A stretch of DNA of 64,000 nucleotides from Ancylobacter novellus DSM 506 (GTDB taxonomy: Bacteria; Pseudomonadota; Alphaproteobacteria; Rhizobiales; Xanthobacteraceae). The first letter of the stretch is position 1, and each line of letters opens with the position of its first letter. The translations under genes were made by a program, and so were the position numbers. The DNA is taken from contig NC_014217.1 of assembly GCF_000092925.1 (NCBI RefSeq), positions 1,178,001 to 1,242,000 of the forward strand. The letters are read 5' to 3'. The notes beneath the pieces were generated by a model. That model saw only the letters and a program-made list of their open reading frames with translations. It was not told the DNA's origin and made no database searches. Positions 26,610 to 34,853 of the stretch are shown one piece after another.

Positions 26610-27311
26610 CTATCCGGCCTGGACCCCGAAAATCATCCCGACCGCGGCGGTCACGCCCATGGCCAGCGCACCCCAGAAGGTGACGCGAAGGGCCCCGCGC
26701 ACCACGCCGGCTCCTCCCGCGGTGGCGCCGAGGCCGCCCAGGATGGCCAGCGCCACCAGCGTCGAGGCCGCGACCAGGACGCTCGTCCTTTCGGCGGGTG
26801 ACATCAGGGCGACGAGCACCGGCACGACGGCTCCCGCCGCAAAGGTGAGCGCCGAGACGATGGCCGCCTGTACCGGACGGGCGGCGACAGTCTCGGAGAT
26901 GCCGAGTTCGTCACGCGCATGGGCTCCCACCGCGTCGTGTTCCGTCAGTTGCGCGGCGACCTGTTCCGCGAGCGTGCGGTCGAGCCCCCTGTCGACGTAG
27001 ATCTGCGTCAGTTCCTCCAGCTCCGCATCGGGCGTCTCGGCGAGTTCACGTCTCTCGCGAGCGAGGTCGGCGTTCTCGGCGTCCGTCTGGGAGCTGACCG
27101 AGACATATTCCCCGGCGGCCATCGACATCGCACCTGCCACGAGGCCGGCCAGCCCCGCGATCAGGATCTCGGTCGATCCCGATCCGGCCGCCGCGACGCC
27201 GACGACGAGGCTCGACGTCGAGACGATCCCGTCATTCGCGCCGAGCACCGCGGCGCGGAGCCAGCCGATCCGGTGGACCATGTGGATTTCCGAATGCGAG
27301 AGACGGCTCAT
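26610..27311 (-). CDS. VIT/CCC1-family membrane transporter
   Basis: The 233-residue protein starts with the family region WLRAAVLGANDGIVSTSSLVVG and continues AGAMSMAAGEYVSVSSQ, a hydrophilic metal-binding-like domain (residues about 75-135, rich in Glu and His) and three further membrane segments. VIT-type proteins move Fe2+ or Mn2+ across membranes. The ATG at 27311 overlaps the stop of the preceding small gene as ATGA. Being within a cluster of flavin/haem redox genes suggests a link with iron, by context only. Confidence 0.87.
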   Translation of the reverse strand: MSRLSHSEIHMVHRIGWLRAAVLGANDGIVSTSSLVVGVAAAGSGSTEILIAGLAGLVAGAMSMAAGEYVSVSSQTDAENADLARERRELAETPDAELEELTQIYVDRGLDRTLAEQVAAQLTEHDAVGAHARDELGISETVAARPVQAAIVSALTFAAGAVVPVLVALMSPAERTSVLVAASTLVALAILGGLGATAGGAGVVRGALRVTFWGALAMGVTAAVGMIFGVQAG

Positions 27312-27571
27312 TTCGGATGCACTCCTGGAAGGCTGGTTTGAGTGATGACGGGAGCCGATGCAGATGGCGGCGTATCCAGGCCGCGCAGGATTTCCACCAG
27401 AAGCGCGGCCAGGACGGGAATGACGCCCGCGAAGCAGACGGTCTGCGCGAGATCCGGCCTTCCCGCGATATGGAGGATGAGGCCGGTCGCGAGGCCGCCG
27501 AACCCTACCAGCAGCAGCGCGATCTTCAGCCTGTCCCCGTTCGAAGGCTTCACCGCGTTCAACCTTCCCAC
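27308..27571 (-). CDS. Small membrane protein resembling the N-terminus of heavy-metal P-type ATPases
   Basis: This frame of up to 87 residues starts with GTG at 27571; a GTG about six codons later with AAGG upstream is also possible. The segment ALLLVGFGGLATGLILHIAG then DLAQTVCFAGVIPVLAALLVEILRG looks like the first two helices of heavy-metal translocating P-type ATPases, but it then ends after a 20-residue unrelated tail. No ATPase body follows. It could be a remnant or a genuine short protein, since both of its ends overlap neighbours (apbE by 13 bases, VIT by ATGA) as in a live operon. Function is unknown. Confidence 0.55.
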   Translation of the reverse strand: MGRLNAVKPSNGDRLKIALLLVGFGGLATGLILHIAGRPDLAQTVCFAGVIPVLAALLVEILRGLDTPPSASAPVITQTSLPGVHPK

Positions 27572-28533
27572 GCCCGAACCGCCGTCGTTGCGTCCCCGAA
27601 GAGGCGTCCGATCCCGCAGCTACGGATGCCACAGGTGCTGCGAAGCAGGAACAGGGCATCGATCCCCGCCCGCCGGGCGAGTTCGCCCCCCTTGCCGGCG
27701 CCGAGCACCATGAGCGCCGTCGCCCAGGCGTCGGCCTCCGCGCATGTCGGCGCGAGTACGGTGACCGAGGCTGGGGATTGCGCAAGCGGGGCACCGCGGG
27801 CGGGATCCATGGTGTGGGAGAGGCGCCGGCCCTGCACGTCGGTCCAGTGGCGATAGTCGCCGGAGGTGGCGACGGCGCAATCCTGGAGCGACAGGAGTGA
27901 ATGCGGGGCGCGGCGCTCCGGGTCCGGCTGCTCCACCGCGACCGTCCAGGCCTCGCCGTCGGGTCTCAGGCCCATGGCGCGCATCTCGCCGTCGATCCCC
28001 ACAAGCCCGTCGCGGATGCCGGCGACGCCAAGTATCCCGGCGAGGCGGTCCACGCCATATCCCTTGGCGATGCCGTTGAGGTCAAGCGTGATCGGCACGC
28101 GCTTGCGGACCCTGGTTCCGTCGATCTCGAGCGCGTCATGGGCCGGCACGCGCCGAGCCTCCATCGCGCTGCGGATGCGGTCCGGGCTGGCCTCCTCGGC
28201 GCCGAAGCCCCACGCGGTGACCGCGTCTCCCATGCCGATGTCGAACGCGCCGCCCGAGGCGCGACCGATCGCCAGCCCCAGCCGGAGCACATCCAGAAGA
28301 GGTGCCGGAACGCTCACCCATTCGCCCGCCGGAGTCCCATTCAGACGCATCAGCTCGCTGTCGGGCCTCCATGTAGACATCTGCGTATCGACCTCGTCCA
28401 TCGCCGCCTGCAGATCCACCTGAACGACGCCGGCATCGAAGCCGGAGGGAGCATGGAAGAGCACGGACCAGCGCGTCCCCATTGTCGGGCCGTTGAGGGC
28501 GTACCGCGCGAGATCAGTAGACATCTTCGACAT
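27559..28533 (-). CDS. apbE: FAD:protein FMN transferase (ApbE family)
   Basis: The 324-residue protein has the ApbE fold: GPTMGTRWSV, GGAFDIGMGDAVTAWGFG, LDLNGIAKGYGVDR, SGDYRHW and LSHTMDP. ApbE attaches FMN from FAD to a Thr/Ser of target proteins. A likely target, the DUF2271 protein with a TGAS motif, lies two genes upstream. Oddly, no signal peptide or lipobox is visible, while most ApbE proteins are exported, so flavinylation here may occur in the cytoplasm or the start may be misjudged. GAGGGA precedes the ATG at 28533. It overlaps the upstream flavoreductase gene by 20 bases. Confidence 0.87.
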   Translation of the reverse strand: MSKMSTDLARYALNGPTMGTRWSVLFHAPSGFDAGVVQVDLQAAMDEVDTQMSTWRPDSELMRLNGTPAGEWVSVPAPLLDVLRLGLAIGRASGGAFDIGMGDAVTAWGFGAEEASPDRIRSAMEARRVPAHDALEIDGTRVRKRVPITLDLNGIAKGYGVDRLAGILGVAGIRDGLVGIDGEMRAMGLRPDGEAWTVAVEQPDPERRAPHSLLSLQDCAVATSGDYRHWTDVQGRRLSHTMDPARGAPLAQSPASVTVLAPTCAEADAWATALMVLGAGKGGELARRAGIDALFLLRSTCGIRSCGIGRLFGDATTAVRAWEG

Positions 28534-30721
28534 AGCGTCCCTCAGCCTTGAGAAGCTGGTGCGACAGGCCGAGCGGTTCCAGCATCCGTGTCATCGCCTC
28601 GGCGACCCCTGCCGCCATCTGTCGCCCGCCACAGACCATGACATGCGCGCCATCCCGGATCGCGCGCACGACCTCGAGCTGTTCGGCGATCAGCGCATCC
28701 TGGACATAACGCGGCCGCGCTCCGCGCGAGATCGCCGTGGACAGATGGCGGAGCCGGCCCCCGGCCGCCCAATCTTCCAGTTCCTCGCGATAGAGGAAGT
28801 CGCTGTCGGGATGCCGCATGCCGAAGAACAGGTGGATCGGGCGTCGCGATCCGTTGGCGCGGATGAAGCCGGCAAGCGGTCCGACGCCGGTGCCGGCGCC
28901 GATCAGGATCAGGGGCGTGCGGTCGCGGGCCGCGTGGAAGCCGGGATTGCGGCGGATGAAGGCGGCGACCGTCCCGCCGGGCTCCAGCGTCGTGAGCGCG
29001 CTCGAGCAGAGGCCGCCGACATGCCGGCGCACCACGATCTCCACGAAGCCGTCCCGGCGGCCCGAGGCGAGCGAATAGAAGCGAGGTATGGGCGATCCTT
29101 CCGGCACGATGCCGATGAGGTCCCCGGCCTCGAAGCGGGCAAATCCCTGCCCCGTCAGGCGCTGCCACATGGAGAGGCGCGGCAGCGCGAAGCGCAGTAT
29201 GGCGGTCGGGGCCTGGACGTCGTGGCCGTAGTCGCGGCGCGATACCAGCGTGAGCGCGCTTGTCTCTGGCCGGATGGGCTGGTGGTCGAGCTCCAGCGCG
29301 ATGCCGAGCGCCTCGCCGAGCGCGTGGCCCCAGCGTGCAAATTCCTGCGGCGACTGGCGGTCCACCGTCTCGAAGGGGAGCAGGAGCCGCCAGCCCTTGG
29401 CTTCCGCCGCGGCGACAACCGACTTGGCGTAGGCGCAGAAGGCCGGAAAGCTCCGGTCGCCGAAGCCCAGCACCGCCACCGGCGCCTCAGGTACCGTGGA
29501 AAGCCCGGCCAGGCGGTCAAGGAACCCTTTCGCCGAAGCGGGAGCGTTGCCATCGCCATAGGTTGCGGCCAGCACGAGGTAGCGCTGGGCCCCGGAAAAG
29601 TGGGCGGGATCGAATGCCGACATTGGCGTGGTGTGGACGTGCTGCCCGACGCGGGTCAGCGCCGCGTGCAGCGTCGCGGCAAATCCCCAGCTGCTGCCAC
29701 CCTCGCTGCCGACGAGGATGATCGTCTCCGCGCGGCCCGGCGCGGCGTTGTCGCGGATCCCGGGACGACGGGCGCGACCCGCCAGCCAGATGGAGAGGCC
29801 CGTTATGCCCATCGCCGGGACGGCGAGCGCCGTGAGCCCGAGCAGCAGGCCGAGAAGCGGGGCGCCCTGCCCGGTGTGGAGCATGTAGACGGTCTCCGAG
29901 ACCCGCTCCCAGCCGCTGAGCCCCACCCAGGCGAGGGTCGCCCCGGTGCCCTGGTCGATATAACCCGCCCCCTCGTCGGTCCTGAGGGTGAAGACGTCGG
30001 TGGCGTCGTCGGGATAGGGGAAGCTCAGCTCACGCAGGCTCGAGACGGGCGTCGCGGCGAGCAGCGGCATGGAGGCCAGCGGGGCGCCAGCCCTCCCGCT
30101 CACCGCGGAAGGCGGTTCCGGAGGGGCTCCCTCGTCGGGAAGGAAGCCGAAGGTCGAGGCGGTCATCCAGAGGGCCGTGGCCGACGACATGAGAAGGCCG
30201 AGCACGGCGGCTCGCGCAAGCTCGACATGGACGCGCCCCGCCAAGGGCCCGCGCAGCCGCGCAAACCAGCGTCTCCATCCGCCCGCGCGCCGCGCGACCA
30301 GCACGCAGCCGGAGACCGCGAGGACAAGCATCGCCGCCGCCCCCGCCGCCATGACGATGCGGCCGGCATCATCCAGGAACAGCGAGCGGTGCAGATTGGT
30401 GAGCCAGCGCTGGAATGCGTTGGGATCGGCCGAAGCTACGTCGGCTCCGGTCGCCGGGTCGATGACCGCGGAGCCCGGCGTGCCGCCGTCGAACCAAAAG
30501 GCGGTGATGCGCCCGGAGGGGGAGCGTCTGATCTGCTCGACCCCCGGATGGGCGGACCGTATCCGCGTGGCGAGGTCGGCCACGCTCATGGCCTCCGCCG
30601 CCTGCGGCGCGGCGATCCGTTCCGCCGCCGGGAAGACGGACAGCGCCGCGCCGCTCACCGCGAGCAGCGTCACCAGGGCCAGGGCCAGCAGGCCCGGCCA
30701 GCGATGGAGGGCGCGGATCAT
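28514..30721 (-). CDS. PepSY-domain membrane protein fused to flavodoxin and NAD(P)H reductase domains
   Basis: This 735-residue protein begins with a PepSY-associated membrane part (segments near residues 10-30, 120-140, 165-185 and 295-320). A flavodoxin-like domain follows (from IILVGSEGGSSWGFA to GDRSFPAFC), then a FAD/NADPH reductase resembling sulfite/cytochrome-P450 reductase, with PRFYSLASGRRDG, LILIGAGTGVGPLAGF and the final EGRYVEDVY. It should carry electrons from NAD(P)H through FAD and FMN towards the membrane or periplasm. It is co-directional with the DUF2271 and ApbE genes, and the group resembles known extracytosolic flavinylated electron-transfer clusters. Confidence 0.85.
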   Translation of the reverse strand: MIRALHRWPGLLALALVTLLAVSGAALSVFPAAERIAAPQAAEAMSVADLATRIRSAHPGVEQIRRSPSGRITAFWFDGGTPGSAVIDPATGADVASADPNAFQRWLTNLHRSLFLDDAGRIVMAAGAAAMLVLAVSGCVLVARRAGGWRRWFARLRGPLAGRVHVELARAAVLGLLMSSATALWMTASTFGFLPDEGAPPEPPSAVSGRAGAPLASMPLLAATPVSSLRELSFPYPDDATDVFTLRTDEGAGYIDQGTGATLAWVGLSGWERVSETVYMLHTGQGAPLLGLLLGLTALAVPAMGITGLSIWLAGRARRPGIRDNAAPGRAETIILVGSEGGSSWGFAATLHAALTRVGQHVHTTPMSAFDPAHFSGAQRYLVLAATYGDGNAPASAKGFLDRLAGLSTVPEAPVAVLGFGDRSFPAFCAYAKSVVAAAEAKGWRLLLPFETVDRQSPQEFARWGHALGEALGIALELDHQPIRPETSALTLVSRRDYGHDVQAPTAILRFALPRLSMWQRLTGQGFARFEAGDLIGIVPEGSPIPRFYSLASGRRDGFVEIVVRRHVGGLCSSALTTLEPGGTVAAFIRRNPGFHAARDRTPLILIGAGTGVGPLAGFIRANGSRRPIHLFFGMRHPDSDFLYREELEDWAAGGRLRHLSTAISRGARPRYVQDALIAEQLEVVRAIRDGAHVMVCGGRQMAAGVAEAMTRMLEPLGLSHQLLKAEGRYVEDVY

Positions 30722-30730
30722 GCTCGCCCC

Positions 30731-31201
30731 CTACATGCCGTAGCTGAAATTCGCGATGTAGCGGCGGCCCTGGACGGGCTGTCCCGCGCCCTTCGCGGTC
30801 AGCGGCACGGCGATCTCATTGGGGCTGTCGCGCATGTCCTCGACCGCCGCATCGACATGGAGCGTGTAACCGGCGTCGAAGAGCGCATCGGCGAGATCGA
30901 GGGTGATCGCCAACCGGCGGCCCGCCCCGACGCTCGCCCCGGTGATGCCGTTGATCTCGGCGGTGTTGCCGCCGGTCGCGCGATACCAGTCGGACAGGTG
31001 CCCGTAGTATTTGGACTTGGTTCCGGCCATCCACAGGCTGCCGGCATAGGCCCCCTTCGGGTCGGTGACGTAGATGGCGAGGTAGGCGCCGTTGCCGCCA
31101 TAGTTCTTCAGCGTCGTGGTCAGGGTCACCGGCCGCGCCATGGCGATGCCGGGAAGCGTGAGCGCCGTGGTCACCGCCAGGGCGGCGAGGATGCTTCTCA
31201 T
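30731..31201 (-). CDS. Exported DUF2271 protein with candidate flavinylation motif
   Basis: The 156-residue protein has a Sec signal peptide (residues 1-22, cut after AMA) and a DUF2271 domain. NGITGAS at residues 84-90 resembles the D/N-x-x-S/T-G-A-S/T motif modified by ApbE, so Ser90 could carry FMN. This makes it a probable periplasmic one-electron carrier working with the PepSY flavoreductase ten bases downstream. The start is the ATG at 31201, directly before the signal peptide; an upstream in-frame ATG would add eight charged residues. Family assignment is fairly sure; flavinylation is inference. Confidence 0.8.
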   Translation of the reverse strand: MRSILAALAVTTALTLPGIAMARPVTLTTTLKNYGGNGAYLAIYVTDPKGAYAGSLWMAGTKSKYYGHLSDWYRATGGNTAEINGITGASVGAGRRLAITLDLADALFDAGYTLHVDAAVEDMRDSPNEIAVPLTAKGAGQPVQGRRYIANFSYGM

Positions 31202-31243
31202 CGTCGGGTTCTCTCGATCTGGCATGGATGAAGGGCGGTCGGC

Positions 31244-31594
31244 TCAGTTCATCTGGGCCTTGGGCGCCGTGCCATTGCCGAAGAGGCCGTTGTTCGGGGG
31301 AGCGACGCTGCCCGCCGGCGCCGGCGCGGAGACGCTGCCGCCGCGGGTATCGTCGTCGTCATCGTCCTCGTCGTCTTCGTCGTCATCGTCCCCGCGCCGG
31401 AACTGGCGTCCATGGTCGCGGTCGTCGTCCCCGTCGTCGCCGGCCAGCACCACGCCGAGATCCCGGCCGGCATCCAGGACGGCGTCACGCAGCCCTTCGA
31501 AGCGGGCGGCCTCGTGCATCGCGCTCCACGCGGGAAAGCCGATCCCGGCGGTCAGGGCGGTCGAGGCGAAGAGGATGGCAAGGGTCTTTCTCAT
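31244..31594 (-). CDS. Exported poly-aspartate protein
   Basis: This 116-residue protein has a Sec signal peptide (residues 1-25, FPAWSA), a short helical part, and then an acidic stretch at about residues 52-84 containing some twenty Asp/Glu, including long Asp runs. The tail is rich in Ala, Pro and Asn. I do not recognise a family. Poly-Asp segments often bind Ca2+, Fe or other cations, and the neighbours (VIT transporter, PepSY, flavin genes and a two-component system) fit a metal-related envelope role, by inference. AAGGAG precedes the ATG. It heads the run of genes down to 26610. Confidence 0.72.
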   Translation of the reverse strand: MRKTLAILFASTALTAGIGFPAWSAMHEAARFEGLRDAVLDAGRDLGVVLAGDDGDDDRDHGRQFRRGDDDDEDDEDDDDDDTRGGSVSAPAPAGSVAPPNNGLFGNGTAPKAQMN

Positions 31595-31696
31595 GGCAGG
31601 GTCTCCTTTCTCTGCTGGAACCGTTCTGGGCGCCCTGCCTGATCCGTTCCTGACGCAAACGGATTTTCTGCTTCAGCCTGCCGTCAGGAATCGAAA

Positions 31697-31718
31697 GGCC
31701 CCGCCGAGAGACGGGGCC
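31697..31718 (-). terminator. Terminator after the small PepSY gene
   Basis: GGCCCCG and CGGGGCC form a seven-base GC stem with an eight-base loop. On the minus strand it is followed by TTTC, 38 bp past the PepSY gene stop, as expected for an intrinsic terminator. Confidence 0.65.
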
Positions 31719-31756
31719 GGTTGGCCTCAGTTTCTGGTCCGGCCCGACGGTGCAGC

Positions 31757-32068
31757 TCAATCGCCGCCGCGATCTTCCTCGTCGCGGCGGCGGCCGGTGC
31801 CGTCCTTGCGCTCGATCTCGATGACGTCGAGGGTGGAGGGATGGACCGTCACCTCGATCCGCTGGCCTTCGGCGTCCGTGCCGTCGATCTCGTAGCAGCC
31901 GTCGTCGATCTTGATCCGGCGCACCGTCCAGCCGTTGCGGGTGGCGAGGGCGGCGACGGCCTCCTTCGGCTTCCAGTCCGCCATCGGCGCGAAGCAGTCG
32001 TCGTCGGCGAGCGCCTGCCCCACCGGGAGGACCGCGATACATGCGAGAATTGTCAGGGCGAGCCGCAC
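31757..32068 (-). CDS. Small periplasmic PepSY-domain protein
   Basis: The 103-residue product has a signal peptide (VRLALTILACIAVLPVGQALA) and a PepSY-like domain with two cysteines (DDCFAPMADWKPKEAVAAL and IDDGCYEIDG) and a C-terminal VTVHPSTLDVIEIE. The GTG at 32068 is preferred because AAGGAG lies about 11 bases upstream and the signal peptide begins there. Such proteins often sit beside two-component systems, as here, and may modulate the sensor or a flavocytochrome. It is divergent from the response regulator. Confidence 0.75.
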   Translation of the reverse strand: MRLALTILACIAVLPVGQALADDDCFAPMADWKPKEAVAALATRNGWTVRRIKIDDGCYEIDGTDAEGQRIEVTVHPSTLDVIEIERKDGTGRRRDEEDRGGD

Positions 32069-32211
32069 GGGCCGGAACTCCTTTCCACCTTGATCTGCGA
32101 CAAGCCTGGTGGGCGAAGCTGACGGCATCCTGAAGCTCGCTTGCGATCTGCGTAAGCGCGGTGTCAGGAAGCACCGTCAAGGAAGGCAGGAGCCGCGAAA
32201 GGCGAAGGACG

Positions 32212-32871
32212 ATGCGAATCCTGCTCATAGAGGACGACGGCGTGCTGGGCGCGGCGGTGCGTGACCAGATCGTGGGCGACGGTCACTCCGCCGACTGGGT
32301 CACGCGGATCGACGCGGCCCGCGACGCCATGGCGGGCGCCGCCTACGACCTGATCCTGCTCGACCTGATGCTTCCCGACGGCCGGGGGATCGTGTTCCTG
32401 CGTGCCCTGCGTGCCGCGGGGAACGTCACGCCCGTGATCATCCTGACGGCGCTCGACCAGGTGTCGGACCGCATCGAGGGCCTGACCGCCGGGGCGGACG
32501 ACTATCTGGTCAAGCCGTTCGACCTCGACGAATTGTCGGCACGTATCGGCTCGGTCGCCCGCCGCTATTCCGGCAATCCCAACCCGATCATCCGGCATCA
32601 CTCGCTGGACATCGACATCGCCCGCCGGAGCGTGCGCCGGGAGGGCAGGCCGGTGCAGCTCACGGCCCGCGAATGGGCGTTGCTGGAGGCGTTCCTTGCG
32701 CGGCCGGGGCAGGTGCTTTCCAAGGCGCAGCTGGAGGAAAAGCTCTACGACTTCGATGCCGAGGTGGAAAGCAACACGATCGAGGTCCATGTCAGCCGGC
32801 TGCGCAAGAAGCTCGGCGCCGACCTGATCGAGACCGAGCGCGGCCTCGGCTACCGGCTGGCGGCGGCATGA
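32212..32871 (+). CDS. OmpR/PhoB-type response regulator
   Basis: This 219-residue regulator has a receiver domain (phospho-acceptor Asp51 in LILLDLMLPDG, Lys in VKPFDLDEL) and a winged-helix DNA-binding domain ending in RLRKKLGADLIETERGLGYRL. It resembles QseB/PmrA-type regulators. It overlaps the sensor kinase gene (ATGA at 32868-32871) and is divergent from the PepSY gene. The octamer GATCTGCG occurs twice in the divergent region (32092 and 32145) and might be part of its binding site. Confidence 0.9.
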   Translation: MRILLIEDDGVLGAAVRDQIVGDGHSADWVTRIDAARDAMAGAAYDLILLDLMLPDGRGIVFLRALRAAGNVTPVIILTALDQVSDRIEGLTAGADDYLVKPFDLDELSARIGSVARRYSGNPNPIIRHHSLDIDIARRSVRREGRPVQLTAREWALLEAFLARPGQVLSKAQLEEKLYDFDAEVESNTIEVHVSRLRKKLGADLIETERGLGYRLAAA

Positions 32872-34220
32872 GGTGCCCTCGAAGCCTCCAGGGCCGGCTC
32901 CTGCTCTCGCTCGGGGCGGTGCTGCTGGTGATCTGGGTCGGCGCGGCATGGACGACCGCCGTCCTGCTGCGGCACGAGATCGGAGAGGTCTTCGATTCCT
33001 CCCTGCAGGAGACGGCGCAACGCCTGCTTCCGCTCGCGGTCATGGACATCGTCGGCCGCGAGGAGGGGGATGTCGCCAGCCAGCGGCTCGGCGCCATCCA
33101 CGGCCATGACGAGCTGTTCACCTATGTGGTCCGCGACGACAAGGGCAAGGTCCTGCTCCAGTCCCACGCCGCCGACCTATCGGTCTTCCCGCCCTACAGC
33201 GGTCCCGGATTCGGCCGGACCGCGACGCACCGCCTGTACAGCGAGGAGGCCCTGCAGGGCACCATCCGCATCACGGTGGCGGAGCCGCTCGCCCATGAGG
33301 ACGGGGTCGCGCGGGAAATCCAGATCGGCCTTGGCCTGCCGATCCTCCTGGTCATCCCGGCCGCCTTCGCGGCCGTCATGCTCGCGGTGCGCCGGAGCAT
33401 GCGGCCGCTGCGGGCGTTCCGGGAACGGCTGGAGACCCGCAACGAGAAGGACCTCGGGCCCGTCGCCTCCGACGACCTGCCCAGCGAGGTTTTACCGCTC
33501 GCAGCCACGCTGAACGCGCTGCTCGACAGGCTCAGGGCGGCCTTCGAGGCGGAACGAAGCCTCGCCGCCAATACCGCCCATGAGCTCAGGAACCCGCTCG
33601 CCGGGGCGATCGCCCAGGCCCAGCGCATCCAGAAGGAGACCGGGGAGCCTCACGTCGCCCGGCGCGGCGCCCACATCGAGGCGACGCTCAAGCGGCTGAC
33701 GGCGCGCGCCGAGCGCCTCATGCAGCTTGCCCGGGCGGAAGGCGGCCGCCTTCGGCTCGACCGGACGTCGGACCTGCGCGACGCCCTGCGCGTCGTGATC
33801 GACGACATGCGCAGGAACGTGCCGCAGGACAGGCTCTCCCTGCGCGTGCCGGAAACACCAGTGATGTCCGACATCGATCCCGATGCCGTCGGGATCCTAT
33901 GCCGCAACCTCGTGGAGAATGCCCTCAGCCATGGCAGCCCGTCGTCGCCCGTCGAGGTGATCCTCGACCCCGACGGGCTGCTGACGGTGTCGAATGATGG
34001 TCCCGTCGTCCCGTCCGAGACGCTGGAGAGGCTGGCCGGGCGTTTCGAGCGGGCCGGAAGCTCGGCTCGCGGCAGCGGGATCGGCCTGTCGATCGTGTCG
34101 ACCATCGCCGAGCGCCTAGGCAGCCCGCTCACGCTTCGTTCGCCGAGGCCCGGTAGGGGATCAGGCTTCGAGGCCAGCGTCAGGCTGGTGACGGTGGGCG
34201 ATGGCACCGCCTTGATGTAG
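32868..34220 (+). CDS. Two-component sensor histidine kinase
   Basis: The 450-residue kinase has two membrane segments (about residues 12-32 and 157-175) flanking a periplasmic sensor domain, then a HAMP-like linker, HisKA with His238 (NTAHELRNPLAG) and a HATPase domain with N box (NLVENALSHG) and G box (GSGIGLSIV). It pairs with the adjacent regulator, sharing an ATGA overlap. QseC/PmrB-type kinases of this design often sense metals or envelope changes; the PepSY, poly-Asp and flavin genes next door are candidate targets. Confidence 0.9.
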   Translation: MRCPRSLQGRLLLSLGAVLLVIWVGAAWTTAVLLRHEIGEVFDSSLQETAQRLLPLAVMDIVGREEGDVASQRLGAIHGHDELFTYVVRDDKGKVLLQSHAADLSVFPPYSGPGFGRTATHRLYSEEALQGTIRITVAEPLAHEDGVAREIQIGLGLPILLVIPAAFAAVMLAVRRSMRPLRAFRERLETRNEKDLGPVASDDLPSEVLPLAATLNALLDRLRAAFEAERSLAANTAHELRNPLAGAIAQAQRIQKETGEPHVARRGAHIEATLKRLTARAERLMQLARAEGGRLRLDRTSDLRDALRVVIDDMRRNVPQDRLSLRVPETPVMSDIDPDAVGILCRNLVENALSHGSPSSPVEVILDPDGLLTVSNDGPVVPSETLERLAGRFERAGSSARGSGIGLSIVSTIAERLGSPLTLRSPRPGRGSGFEASVRLVTVGDGTALM

Positions 34221-34472
34221 GCATTATCGCTGCCGTTTCGGCCCCTTGACGGCGTAGGCGCGCCACAAGCGGAAGTTGGCTGGGAGCCAATAAGCGGACC
34301 TTTGAATTGACCACCGGAGGCTGACCTTAGTCGGAAACGGGCCTACGGCGGTCGCGGTCGCGCAGATGGCGCGTGATGACAGCGCGCGGATCCCTCCGCA
34401 AGGGCAAGTCGCGTCGTGCGCAACTGCCAATCGGGTGCACGATCTCGCCGTGTTCAATCTTGCCGATTTATT

Positions 34473-34775
34473 CTAGTGACCGAGCGACCAACGCCGCTCG
34501 ATGGGAGCCGGCTTGTTCTTGCGCGAGGAGCACAGCGAGCAGCCGCAGCCGGCGAGGTGCTCGCGCGAGACCACCTTGGGCTCCGAGGCGGTCTTCTCGG
34601 AACGCGACAGTGCCTTGCGCAGCGTGCCGCTCATGGTGCTCAGACGCGGCATGGACATGTCGCGCGCCGCCTCGCCGCTGCATTCCGGGCAGCACGCCGA
34701 CTTGTCAGCCTCGCTCATGGCGCTCCAGCCCTCGAAGGGGCCGCATTCCTCGCAGGAATAGGTGTAGAGGGGCAT
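34473..34775 (-). CDS. fmdB: FmdB-family zinc-ribbon protein
   Basis: This 100-residue protein starts MPLYTYSCEECGPFEGW, the FmdB/CxxC_CxxC zinc-ribbon signature. The first metal pair is Cys8/Cys11, the second Cys29/Cys32 (CCPEC). The tail contains a further CGCSLC group. FmdB was named as a putative regulator of formamidase expression, and here it follows the amide channel and fmdA genes. Its start is preceded by a perfect (AG)15 repeat on its own strand, three bases before the ATG, which supplies a purine-rich Shine-Dalgarno-like sequence and could vary in length. Confidence 0.85.
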   Translation of the reverse strand: MPLYTYSCEECGPFEGWSAMSEADKSACCPECSGEAARDMSMPRLSTMSGTLRKALSRSEKTASEPKVVSREHLAGCGCSLCSSRKNKPAPIERRWSLGH

Positions 34776-34810
<35 letters not shown>

Positions 34811-34853
34811 AAGTTGACGGATGGCCCGTAGGCCATCCGTGTCGGCCTGGGGT

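Noticed and set aside
28493-31231. 912-codon open frame on the plus strand
   Set aside because: It is antisense to the flavoreductase, apbE and DUF2271 genes and is rich in Arg, Gly and His, as expected of a shadow.
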